This document shows positions 22,071 to 30,307 of a stretch of DNA of 64,000 nt, piece by piece. A model generated the notes under the pieces. The model saw only the letters and a program-made list of their open reading frames with translations, did no database searches and was not told the DNA's origin. Positions within the stretch are counted from its first letter, which is position 1, and each line of letters opens with the position of its first letter. A program made the position numbers and the translations under genes. Where the stretch lies: NCBI GenBank assembly GCA_963971225.1, contig OZ020267.1, positions 84,557,648-84,621,647 on the forward strand, in the 5' to 3' direction. The stretch is from Melieria omissa (taxonomy: Eukaryota; Arthropoda; Insecta; Diptera; Ulidiidae).

Positions 22071-23566
22071 CTTCCCCCTTCAAAAATCTGCGTCCCGCAG
22101 ATCGTGTGAGGCTGAATGGAGCCATGTTCTAGGGTGGTAGGCTTGTGCACTTCGGGGATTCTGACGCGGATTGTCACCTTTCTCCATATGGTGTAGCAAA
22201 TGGCTGCTAGGGCAAGGATCAGGATGGCATCTATGGTCGTCGAGGTATGGAGGGTTCGGCCAAGCTTGCGGAGGCGGCTTATGTTTGCCAGCCCTAACTC
22301 GTGGATATATTTCATATTCAGTTTCAAACCTATCTCTGTAACGTTTGTTAGAACGGGTGGTACCGCTTGCAGCGTCCTAGTCGTTTTGCTGGAGAACGTT
22401 TGGTTTCCAATCCACACTGTCTCGTTATTCAGTTGCACAAGGAAGGTCCCGTTTAGTTTTCGTAGCTGGTTGTCGCTTCGAATGATCCCTTCGAAGTTGG
22501 AAAGGAATATCGTATCGTAGTCAACTAGCTCCACGGTCACTTGGTTGTCTGGTTCGAAACGGCACTTCGCATTGCCGCCTTTCAGCAGTCTTGGTATGCA
22601 TTCGTTTTCAGGCAACTTTACCAGGGAACTCGCCTCACAAATCGTGGAGTTGTTTGATGAGTAGCAATCGCCGGTGAGACCATAGGTTTCGTCGTTGCTC
22701 ATCAGCATTTTTTTGTACTGCAGATCTACTCGTTTCCCCTTCGCCGTTGAGGCTCTGACCAACATTAGACTATAACGGGTTTTCTTCACTTTCGGTACGG
22801 CGAGCACGTAGAGGAGCAGAGTTCCGTTCGAGTAGATAGAGGGTTTCGCGTACTGAAGCGCCTCTACTAGATTTCGGTAAGGTAGTCCGTCTTCTTCACA
22901 GATTACTCGATCTATTTCTGCTTGATCTAAGAGGTTGGTGTTGACAATACCTGCCTTGGCCATTTGTGAAGCCCTGATGATTTCGGATATCTGTTCTTTG
23001 AGCACCAGGACCTTGTGCGATATTAACGTGTCGGATCTTTCTGAGTTAATGTCCTTGCCGATAGTGTTTATGTGGGCCATGACATCATTGACCTTCCTGA
23101 TTGCCTCCTCTGTTACGTTGAAGATTTTTTTGTTGATCAGGTATTGGTTGTTGTTGTTTGATACCATCTCATTTTGCTTTTGGAGGATTTCATCCCAGTC
23201 AGTAGCGTCTGGTGAGCCTGCGACCCACTTCCATGCCGCTCCGATCCAGGTTATGGAGCGTTTCATCCTGTTGCCGTCACTCAGTAATTCATTAAGGCGT
23301 AGCCTCGTCTGCTTGAGGTAGTAATCGACCAGAGATTTCGATAAATCGTCCCTCATGGTTGGCTTGGCTATTTCGAGCTTCCTTAAAGCTGCATCGAAGA
23401 AGCCGATGTCAAGAGCATGCACCAGCTTGAAGTGCCCATTCACTATCCATCCGTCGCTGTGTTGGATGACCACCAGAGGGGAGTCGTACTTAAATATGTT
23501 AAGTGCAATTGTCCCGGAGATTATCACTACCGTGATGATGAAGTGGAATGTCGACCTAAGGTGCAT
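22040..23566 (-). CDS. env: Errantivirus envelope protein (Env)
   Basis: The 508-residue product has an N-terminal hydrophobic signal (about residues 7-22), a furin-type cleavage site RMKR at 100-103, and a following Trp/Gly-rich segment (GAAWKWVAGSPDATDWDE) typical of the F-like Env of insect errantiviruses and related to baculovirus F. A membrane anchor lies at about 444-461 with a cytoplasmic tail of some 47 residues. Several N-glycosylation sequons are present. It acts at the virion or cell surface in membrane fusion. The ATG at 23566 is preceded by an AT-rich tract, and expression is expected from a spliced RNA as in gypsy, though no splice sites were proven here. The frame is uninterrupted and ends inside the 3' LTR, so the C-terminus is encoded across the polypurine tract. 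Confidence 0.9.
   Translation of the reverse strand: MHLRSTFHFIITVVIISGTIALNIFKYDSPLVVIQHSDGWIVNGHFKLVHALDIGFFDAALRKLEIAKPTMRDDLSKSLVDYYLKQTRLRLNELLSDGNRMKRSITWIGAAWKWVAGSPDATDWDEILQKQNEMVSNNNNQYLINKKIFNVTEEAIRKVNDVMAHINTIGKDINSERSDTLISHKVLVLKEQISEIIRASQMAKAGIVNTNLLDQAEIDRVICEEDGLPYRNLVEALQYAKPSIYSNGTLLLYVLAVPKVKKTRYSLMLVRASTAKGKRVDLQYKKMLMSNDETYGLTGDCYSSNNSTICEASSLVKLPENECIPRLLKGGNAKCRFEPDNQVTVELVDYDTIFLSNFEGIIRSDNQLRKLNGTFLVQLNNETVWIGNQTFSSKTTRTLQAVPPVLTNVTEIGLKLNMKYIHELGLANISRLRKLGRTLHTSTTIDAILILALAAICYTIWRKVTIRVRIPEVHKPTTLEHGSIQPHTICGTQIFEGGRVNAPYSGAN
22071..22080 (-). other. Polypurine tract
   Basis: On the minus strand AAGGGGGAAG directly abuts the 3' LTR, the expected place for the plus-strand DNA primer. 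It lies inside the env open frame. Confidence 0.85.
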
Positions 23567-23757
23567 TTTTTATGTCTTAATTTTTTATGTCTTAAATTTC
23601 CCTGTGTATATGTGTGCCTGTAATTATATTTATTCATACAATTTAAAGGGTGCCGTATGTTTTACATATACATATTTTTTGTGCCATTTTCCTTAAAAGT
23701 TTTTGTAATTCTCTATTTGTTTCGTTTTTTTATTTTTTGTTAAAAAAAAAAATTTTT

Positions 23758-23796
<39 letters not shown>

Positions 23797-24020
23797 CTTT
23801 TTTTCTTTTTTTTTTTTTTATTTTTATACCGCTTCCTCTACATATATTTCTTAAATCTACTAGTTTTATACTTTTTTGTATTTTTTTCCTTTGAAGCCAT
23901 TAAGACATGAAGCCTTTTATTATTTTTTTGTTTTTTTTGTTTTCTATTTCCTACTCCCATCACCATTCTATTTAGATTTCCGGTATATATTCCGCATTGA
24001 TTTTCCTTTTTTTATTTATT

Positions 24021-24054
<34 letters not shown>

Positions 24055-24129
24055 AATCTTATTCATAAAATTTTATTTATGCTCTTTTTTCTGTTCATAA
24101 TTTCTTCTTTTAAAAATTCTTCTGAATCC
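23567..24129 (-). other. A-rich spacer between pol and env
   Basis: About 560 bp separates the pol stop from the env ATG. The minus strand is strongly A-rich, with a nearly pure run of about 75 A at 23745-23820 and another of about 30 near 24020-24051. A short tandem duplication of TATGTCTTAA-type sequence lies at about 23571-23597, just upstream of env. No gene seen. Confidence 0.8.
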
Positions 24130-27100
24130 TTATTGTCTAGTGTTCTTGATGTGGCTTTTATGGATCCTTTTGCCTGATCTGGTAATTACTGTTACTTTGT
24201 TGTCGCGAGCTACAACCTCTTGTTTATAGCGTTTTTTGTGTTTTCCTTTGATTTGCTTGTCAGCAACGAACACTTTCCCACCTATATCAAATTTCTTTGG
24301 TTCCTGCCTGTTCCTATTTGATCTTAGGTTCCTAATTTCCTGGTTATTTTCTATTTGGGCCTTAATATTGTCATAGACTGTGTCCCTGAAGTTTGTCAAA
24401 TTCTGATAATTTATTCTAGATGTTCTGTTAAAAAATATGTCACTCGGTTTTTTTTTAGTAATGGAGTGCACAGAGTTGTTATAGCGGTCTACTGCTATAT
24501 ACAGTAATTCTTTTACCCTGTACTGTTGATGCTCAGTTCTCAGACATCGGTAAATTTCCAACAACGTCGAGTGTAATCTCTCGACTTGGCCGTTAACCTC
24601 GCTTTTTTGGACTGGTGTTTTGTATAGCTCAATACCGAGCGACGTGATAAAGTTTGACACGGTTGGGCTTAGAAAGCCTCGCTCGTTGTCTGTTACTATA
24701 ATTTTTGGGGCAGTGAAAAAGTGTATGACCTTGGCCAATTTCTCACGTAGGTGTACACTTGATCTATTTCTAATATGGAAAAGCTTAGCAAATTTGGAAA
24801 ATTTGTCCACGCAGCTCAGAAACTTTTCCCTTTCTATTTCAAAAATGTCTATGTGAAGGATTTCGCAAGGGTATGATGGTGTTGGGGTGACTTGGTATTT
24901 AGGTTTAGGCGGATGACGGTCGTATTTTTGTAATTTGCAAGTCTGACATCCGGACGTATACTGTTTAACCAGACTAGTCATACGCGGGAAATAGTACTTT
25001 TCTAAAATTTGTTGTGTATTTTCGCGAGGGCCTCTATGTGCTCTGCGGTGTGCTTCTTCTATCACTCGGCACTTCCTTTCTTCATTCGCTACATCTTCCA
25101 CCAACCTTTGTGTGATTCTTATCTTGTATTTCGAAAAATGTCGCGAAAAAACGTCCTGTAAGAGTTGTAGCCGGGATTCGGGCATTTTTATGCCATTGAT
25201 CACTCCTGGATTAAGTAATCTTTTTAGTATGTCAACTAGGTTTTCTTCATTTATTTCGGTTATGGTTACATAGTGACGAATGTAGCCTGGATGTGGGTTC
25301 TCTAAGCAATGCAGTTCCCTGCCCGACCTAAACACAATTTGGTTCCTAAAGACGTTCAATGGAACTTCCACGTGGGGAATTAAGTCGGTTGCGTCACGAT
25401 CGGCGCTGTGGGCGGTCGCGCCTGTAGTGTTGGCTTCGCTTGCCGTTATAGTTTCGGTGTTGCCCTCGCTAGCGGTGTCGGTTTCAGGATTACCCTCACT
25501 GGCAGTATCGGTTTCAGGATTACCCTCACTGGCAGTATCGGTTTCGGAGTTCGTGAGAAGGTATAAACTTGTTTTGAGTCGAGAAAGAGCGTCGGCCACT
25601 ACATTCGATTTACCTGGAGTGTAAATTAATTCGTGGTTGTACTCTTCGATCCTCGCCTTCCACCTTTTCAATTTAGCGTTGTGATTCCTGTTTCCTAGTG
25701 CGAAAGTCAGAGGTTGGTGGTCCGTGTAGATACGGATTTTCTTCGCACCGTAGAGGTAGGATCGCAGGTTGTCCAGGGCCCACACAATCGCAAGCATCTC
25801 CTTTTCGTTGGTCGCGTAGTTTTCTTCGGTTTTGTTTAGCGATCGTGATATATACGAGATGGGTTTGTCCTTCCCATTTTCCCCCTGGGACAGAACCGCT
25901 CCTATTGCGTAATCGGACGCATCGGTTGTTAGGTTAAATGGTTTCTCAAAGTCTGGAAATGCTAATAGGTCAGATGAAACTAACGACCTTTTTAACTCAT
26001 TGAAAGCTCCCAGAGCCTCTGCGTCGAGTGTGATTGGAATGCGTTTGGAAGCATTTGCTTTAACCTGTGCATTTTCACCCCTAGTTAGGTTCGTTAAGGG
26101 TTTAGCTATCTTCGCGTAATCGCGGATGAACTTCCTATAATAAGAAGTCATCCCAAGGAAGCTCTTCAACTCTTTAAGATTTTCCGGCGGAGGAATGTTT
26201 TGAATCGCGGCTACCTTTTTTTCGTCAGTTCTGATGCCGTTGGCAGTAACAACATAGCCAAGGAACTCAACCTCATCCCTCAAAAAATGGGTCTTGTCGA
26301 GATTCACCTTCAGATTAGCTTCGCTGAGTCTAGAGAAGATTGCTTCTATATTTTTGATATGATCGTCCTCGTCTGCGCCGTATACAATGATGTCATCAAT
26401 GTATACGTAACAAATTTTGCCGATAAATTCCTTAAGCACGTCATCAATCATTCTTTGAAATATCGCGGGCGCGTTTCTCAGGCCGAAGGGTAGTCGAAGG
26501 AACTCGTATTTCCCATTCATAGTGGAAAATGCTGTCTTGGGAACGTCCGATGGTTTCATGGGTATTTGGTGGAAACCAGAAGTCAGATCCAGAGTCGTGA
26601 AAAATTTGGCCTTGCTCAAGCTGGCGAGAGTAGAGTTGATGTCCGGGATAGGGTACGTATCAGGAATGGTAACAGCGTTCAATCGCTTGAAATCGATTAC
26701 CATTCGGTACTGTTTCTCTCCGTTTGGCTTCGGCTTTTTCGGCACCACCCAAACAGGAGAGTTGTACGGGCTTTTTGATGGTTGGATGATGCCCTCATCC
26801 AGGAGTTCCTGTACTTGTCGTTCCACCTCGGCCCTCATACATGCGGGATATGGATAACTCTTCGTGTAGATAGGTTCGTCCGTGGTAGTTTTGATTTCGG
26901 CCCTAACTGTCGTGCCTACAATTTCCCTATTACTTATTGGCCCGAAAAGGGAGTTGTGTTCTTCAATTATCCGGTGCAACTTTTCCTTTGCATTTCTTGA
27001 TAGACGATTCTCGAGTACTGCGTTCACTTGTTCCGAGACTTTTTCTAGTAGTGGAATTTTAATGTTTGGTTTTAATATCAGTAAATTTTGTTTTCTGTCA

Positions 27101-27420
27101 ATCACGGCTTCTAGCTCCTTCAAGCTATCGTCGCCGATAATTCCGTCAAAAGATTTGAGTCCTGGCAGGACGTAAAAAGTCATCAGAGTATTGTTCCCTA
27201 GTTGGTGGAAAAATCTTCCCTTCACCTCCTCGGAGATCGGGATACCGCCTCCAGCAGATTGAACGGAAAAAGGTTTCTCAAGTTTAGTGGTGGTTTTTGA
27301 AAGGAATGGTCTAATAAAATTTTTATTGGCTCCGGTATCCACAAGGAATTTCAGCACTGAGCCTTCGCTGTTAACGTATTCTATATAAGGAACGCTGGAT
27401 AGGCTCCTCTCGTAAAATTT
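24130..27420 (-). CDS. pol: Gypsy pol: protease, RT, RNase H, integrase
   Basis: The frame is entered by -1 frameshifting from gag at 27414-27420; the first ATG-type codon is at 27357. Counting from 27357, protease DTGAN is at 7-11, RT YIDD at 319-322, RNase H at about 475-595 (TTDASD, TDHQPL, ADALSR), the integrase zinc finger at H770, H774, C804, C807, and catalytic D837, D890 and E926 with the D,D35E spacing. The frame has no stop, so the enzyme set looks functional. Unusually, the RNase H-integrase linker holds three to four copies of a ten-residue repeat (ETDTASEGNP, about residues 605-641), encoded by a 30-bp minisatellite near 25440-25550. Confidence 0.93.
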   Translation of the reverse strand, partial: KFYERSLSSVPYIEYVNSEGSVLKFLVDTGANKNFIRPFLSKTTTKLEKPFSVQSAGGGIPISEEVKGRFFHQLGNNTLMTFYVLPGLKSFDGIIGDDSLKELEAVIDRKQNLLILKPNIKIPLLEKVSEQVNAVLENRLSRNAKEKLHRIIEEHNSLFGPISNREIVGTTVRAEIKTTTDEPIYTKSYPYPACMRAEVERQVQELLDEGIIQPSKSPYNSPVWVVPKKPKPNGEKQYRMVIDFKRLNAVTIPDTYPIPDINSTLASLSKAKFFTTLDLTSGFHQIPMKPSDVPKTAFSTMNGKYEFLRLPFGLRNAPAIFQRMIDDVLKEFIGKICYVYIDDIIVYGADEDDHIKNIEAIFSRLSEANLKVNLDKTHFLRDEVEFLGYVVTANGIRTDEKKVAAIQNIPPPENLKELKSFLGMTSYYRKFIRDYAKIAKPLTNLTRGENAQVKANASKRIPITLDAEALGAFNELKRSLVSSDLLAFPDFEKPFNLTTDASDYAIGAVLSQGENGKDKPISYISRSLNKTEENYATNEKEMLAIVWALDNLRSYLYGAKKIRIYTDHQPLTFALGNRNHNAKLKRWKARIEEYNHELIYTPGKSNVVADALSRLKTSLYLLTNSETDTASEGNPETDTASEGNPETDTASEGNTETITASEANTTGATAHSADRDATDLIPHVEVPLNVFRNQIVFRSGRELHCLENPHPGYIRHYVTITEINEENLVDILKRLLNPGVINGIKMPESRLQLLQDVFSRHFSKYKIRITQRLVEDVANEERKCRVIEEAHRRAHRGPRENTQQILEKYYFPRMTSLVKQYTSGCQTCKLQKYDRHPPKPKYQVTPTPSYPCEILHIDIFEIEREKFLSCVDKFSKFAKLFHIRNRSSVHLREKLAKVIHFFTAPKIIVTDNERGFLSPTVSNFITSLGIELYKTPVQKSEVNGQVERLHSTLLEIYRCLRTEHQQYRVKELLYIAVDRYNNSVHSITKKKPSDIFFNRTSRINYQNLTNFRDTVYDNIKAQIENNQEIRNLRSNRNRQEPKKFDIGGKVFVADKQIKGKHKKRYKQEVVARDNKVTVITRSGKRIHKSHIKNTRQ

Positions 27421-28577
27421 ATTTGGTCCTTTTCGCTCATCTCTGGACCTTCACGGGTTCCCCCATCAAGTTCTCCCCGACTTTCTTCAGCCGTTTCAAT
27501 ATTGAAAATTCGTTGTTGTTTTTGAGGAAAATTGTCTGAGCCAATACTTCTTTTAGAGGGGAATTGCTGTTGCGGTTTTTGCGAGTAGCTGGTCATTCGC
27601 GTTTGAGTTGAGGGATCTACTTCCATCTTCACAGCAGGACCTGGCGCGTTATTTTTCGTGTAGACGTACCGATTGTCCTTGGAATAGCTTCGCGCTCCTG
27701 GATTGAATCTTCCACTTCCCCCACCTGGCGTGAAATTGTTGAACCTCCTAGGTATTAGAGGAGGGGGATTGTCCCTACGGTTTAAGTGGTTGATGGGCAC
27801 TGTTATGGAATTACGCACATTCGTGTTATGTATAGAGTGACCACGAAAGTTTAAATTTTGTATGTCGAGACATGCTGTGTAGGCTTCGGGCAGAGTACTG
27901 GGCTTCTGCACGATGATCATTTTTGACAGATCCCCGTCTAATCCTCTGATGAAAACGTCTAGGGCCCTGTTTCTATATGTTTCTACCAATGCATTCAATG
28001 TCTCAGGAGAGTAGTCCTCTGTTTTTAGTTTATTTATTATTAGCGAGAACTGGTGATTTACGTTCGCGTAAAATACATCCAGTTTCGTTCCCCCTTGTGT
28101 GAGTCGACCTAGTTGGTGTTCTAAAGTCCTAATGTCTCTCTTGTCAGCATAATGCAGCGAGAGACATTTTTTAATAGCCGGCCAATCGTCATCGAAAATA
28201 TTATAAGAAACGAGTGCCGTGTCGGCACTACCCCTAATTTTTCCTCTAATGCTTTTAAGGATCGCCCTGTACAAAGGTTTTCCCCTAACTATTTTATAGT
28301 CGCCCAAAATTCCTTCCACACAGTGGACCCAGGACACATATTGCGCCGGGTTCCCCTCGAAAGTCTGCAGTTCCTTCACTGAATCTGGCAGTCTTTCTAT
28401 TTCCCTCAAGTCACTCTCCGATGAAGGACCACGCAACGGTTCCTCCCCGGGCGTTCCCGCGGTTGGGGCGAACGATTGTTCGAGCTGCCGGATACGGCTT
28501 TCGGCCGCTCTCAACTGGCCCAGTAGGGCATTCACTGAACCAGTTAATTCAGTCACTGATTGCGCTAAGGAATCCAT
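27381..28577 (-). CDS. gag: Gypsy Gag
   Basis: I place the start at the ATG 28577, giving 398 residues; the frame extends three codons upstream only through a TTG. The N-terminal 45 residues form a likely coiled coil (VTELTGSVNALLGQLRAAESRIRQLE). A capsid-like middle follows (LQTFEGNPAQYVSWVH, WPAIKKCLSLHYADKRD), then a basic Gly/Arg/Asn-rich tail without a CCHC zinc knuckle, which is normal for errantivirus Gag. Gag assembles the cytoplasmic particle and binds genomic RNA, here presumably through the basic tail. It ends at TAG 27381, 31 nt after the slippery site. Confidence 0.88.
   Translation of the reverse strand: MDSLAQSVTELTGSVNALLGQLRAAESRIRQLEQSFAPTAGTPGEEPLRGPSSESDLREIERLPDSVKELQTFEGNPAQYVSWVHCVEGILGDYKIVRGKPLYRAILKSIRGKIRGSADTALVSYNIFDDDWPAIKKCLSLHYADKRDIRTLEHQLGRLTQGGTKLDVFYANVNHQFSLIINKLKTEDYSPETLNALVETYRNRALDVFIRGLDGDLSKMIIVQKPSTLPEAYTACLDIQNLNFRGHSIHNTNVRNSITVPINHLNRRDNPPPLIPRRFNNFTPGGGSGRFNPGARSYSKDNRYVYTKNNAPGPAVKMEVDPSTQTRMTSYSQKPQQQFPSKRSIGSDNFPQKQQRIFNIETAEESRGELDGGTREGPEMSEKDQINFTRGAYPAFLI
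27414..27420 (-). promoter_or_regulatory. -1 ribosomal frameshift site AAATTTT
   Basis: On the minus strand the gag codons ATA AAT TTT give the canonical slippery order A AAT TTT. The pol frame is open through this point and the gag stop follows at 27381-27383, so a -1 slip here joins Gag to Pol. Confidence 0.75.
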
Positions 28578-29884
28578 TTTCACCAATCAAATACACCAAA
28601 CAGTTCAAGGACTCACCTCTATATGTTCTCGTACTCCTTCCTTTCAGCACCTTTCGAACCTTTCGGGTGGCACTTGCACACTTCTTATTTTCTTCCTTTT
28701 TTCTTTTTTCACAATTTAAAATACAAAAAAAATTTTTACAATTTTAGAATTTTTTTTTTACCATTTCTCTTTTTACTTATATTTATCTTTTCTTTATTTT
28801 TCTTTGAACTACCAAGGAATTTTTATGAATTCTTATGATTTCTCTTTTACACCAAGGAAAAATTGGTTGGCACTTCTTATTATTTGAATATTAGCAACTT
28901 TTTTCCTTATTTTCTGGCACTTTTTCTATCAATTTTTTGTTTTCTGGCACCTTCAAATCATTAACACAATTTTGCTTTTTTGTTTGTTTTATTTTGCACA
29001 ATCCTCAATCCTCTGGCACCTTCTGTTCGATGCTTACTCTCCGTTTATCTGGAAATAAGGAAGCGGTTTTTATTTATGTGTACCGTGATCTTACGTTAAC
29101 GGCGGCTCGCGCTCAACGGCGTCTGCCTTTAAACTTTGTTTCACCGTGTTCTGAAGGGAACGGCTTTTGACAATTTTAGTCGCGGAAGGGTCACTTTATC
29201 CGTTTTAGTCGTCCGCAATCTGATTGCGGGCAACCTACTAAGGAGCGACTGGCTTCACACCGACTACGGGCCGGCCTGGGAAGTCCGTGTTATCCTTTTT
29301 AGTCGACCGCGTTTATAATTGCAGCCGACCTACTAAGGCACGGTGTCTTCCACCTATCCGCTCATCACCGTTCGTCGTTCGACTTGTCCAGAGGATATAC
29401 TCCGACTTTCACGCGAACGCTCAAGGTGTGAGGTGGGATAAGGCCGATCCTTTCCAATTCGTTGGCGTTAGGAACTCAGGACTTTTTCTTCACAGTTTTA
29501 TGTTACCGAAAGATCCAAGCATTTGGATCGCCGGTTTTGATAAATTTATATTTGGGGATATGCCGAGTGTACGGGAGTATTCCCTGGAGTTGGCGAATCG
29601 CCGTACACTTTTTATTTTTTACTGCACAGGAGGGTCCCCCCGAAGGTGGTGAATCGCTGGCAGTTCCCAAATAATTTTTATGAAAGGCTGAGGGGCTTCG
29701 GGGTCGCAGCACTTTTGTTATTTGTTATATCCTGGAGGGTCCCGTAGGAATCGCAGGATGAAGACGTATTTCTTTATCTTGTTTTCTTTTACGTTTTTTT
29801 TTTTTTATTTTAGACTTACTGTTATTTTTCGAAGCGGTTGCTTCGTCCTGAGTCCTTCACGCGTCGACCCGCATTTTTGCGCGG
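28578..29884 (-). other. Long 5' leader of gypsy provirus
   Basis: About 1.3 kb lies between the primer site and gag. The part near gag (28670-29020) is very AT-rich on both strands and carries five copies of TGGCAC on the + strand, at 28668, 28868, 28915, 28945 and 29014. The distal part (29050-29880) is of mixed composition with only short open frames. In Drosophila gypsy the equivalent place holds the Su(Hw) insulator; the TGCATA core of that element was not found here. Confidence 0.6.
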
Positions 29885-29902
29885 GTCCCTGCTCGGGCGC
29901 CA
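29885..29902 (-). other. tRNA-Lys-type primer binding site
   Basis: On the minus strand an 18-nt site TGGCGCCCGAGCAGGGAC begins with the last base of the 5' LTR. It is complementary to the 3' end of tRNA-Lys(UUU) except for one G-U wobble, judged from general knowledge of that tRNA. Confidence 0.8.
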
Positions 29903-30307
29903 GTTAAGGAGCTCGCCCTGCGAGCTCCAAAAAATTTAGAGATGGGGCCAACCACTGGCCCTTGGTTCTGCTGCAAAGAGAATTGGATTAATTAAAACAC
30001 CAAAGTTTACCTTCCTCGTCCGAGGTCCGAAAAAAGTGACAAGAACTTTATTCTTAATTCTTAATGAAGCTTACTATCTACTTTGCTTAACTAAGGCACG
30101 TGTGCTATGTCAGCATTTCAGCCTGCAGGCAGCGCATATGCGACGGGCAGCGATCCCACGGTTTTTGGAGGAGGATCGCGTTACCGAGCCATTCAGTGCA
30201 ACGTTATCCGTTGTTGGGTCGCCGATCACGTTGATATGCAACGTGCTGGAATTGGCGTGGAAGATTGCTGACGTCGTCAGTTCGCACCGCTGTATGGTGC
30301 GTTAACT
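29902..30307 (-). repeat. 5' LTR of gypsy provirus (406 bp)
   Basis: Same length and, by eye, same sequence as the copy at 21665-22070. It is followed by the TGCA duplication and then uninterrupted satellite. Confidence 0.95.

Larger units (their letters stand above)
21665..30307 (-). mobile_element. Env-bearing gypsy/errantivirus provirus, apparently intact
   Basis: The 8643-bp element has 406-bp LTRs that begin AGTTAA and end TTAACT. The 4-bp sequence TGCA flanks it on both sides (21661-21664 and 30308-30311) and is single in the uninterrupted satellite. On the minus strand the order is 5' LTR, primer site, long leader, gag, pol in the -1 frame, A-rich spacer, env, polypurine tract, 3' LTR. 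The LTRs look identical by eye, so the insertion is recent. Terminal sequence, 4-bp duplication, a Gag without zinc knuckle and a furin-type Env fit the gypsy errantivirus group of insect endogenous retroviruses. Confidence 0.95.

Noticed and set aside
28578..29884. Su(Hw)-type insulator with TGCATA core
   Set aside because: No cluster of TGCATA or its complement was found in the leader; only the different TGGCAC motif repeats there.
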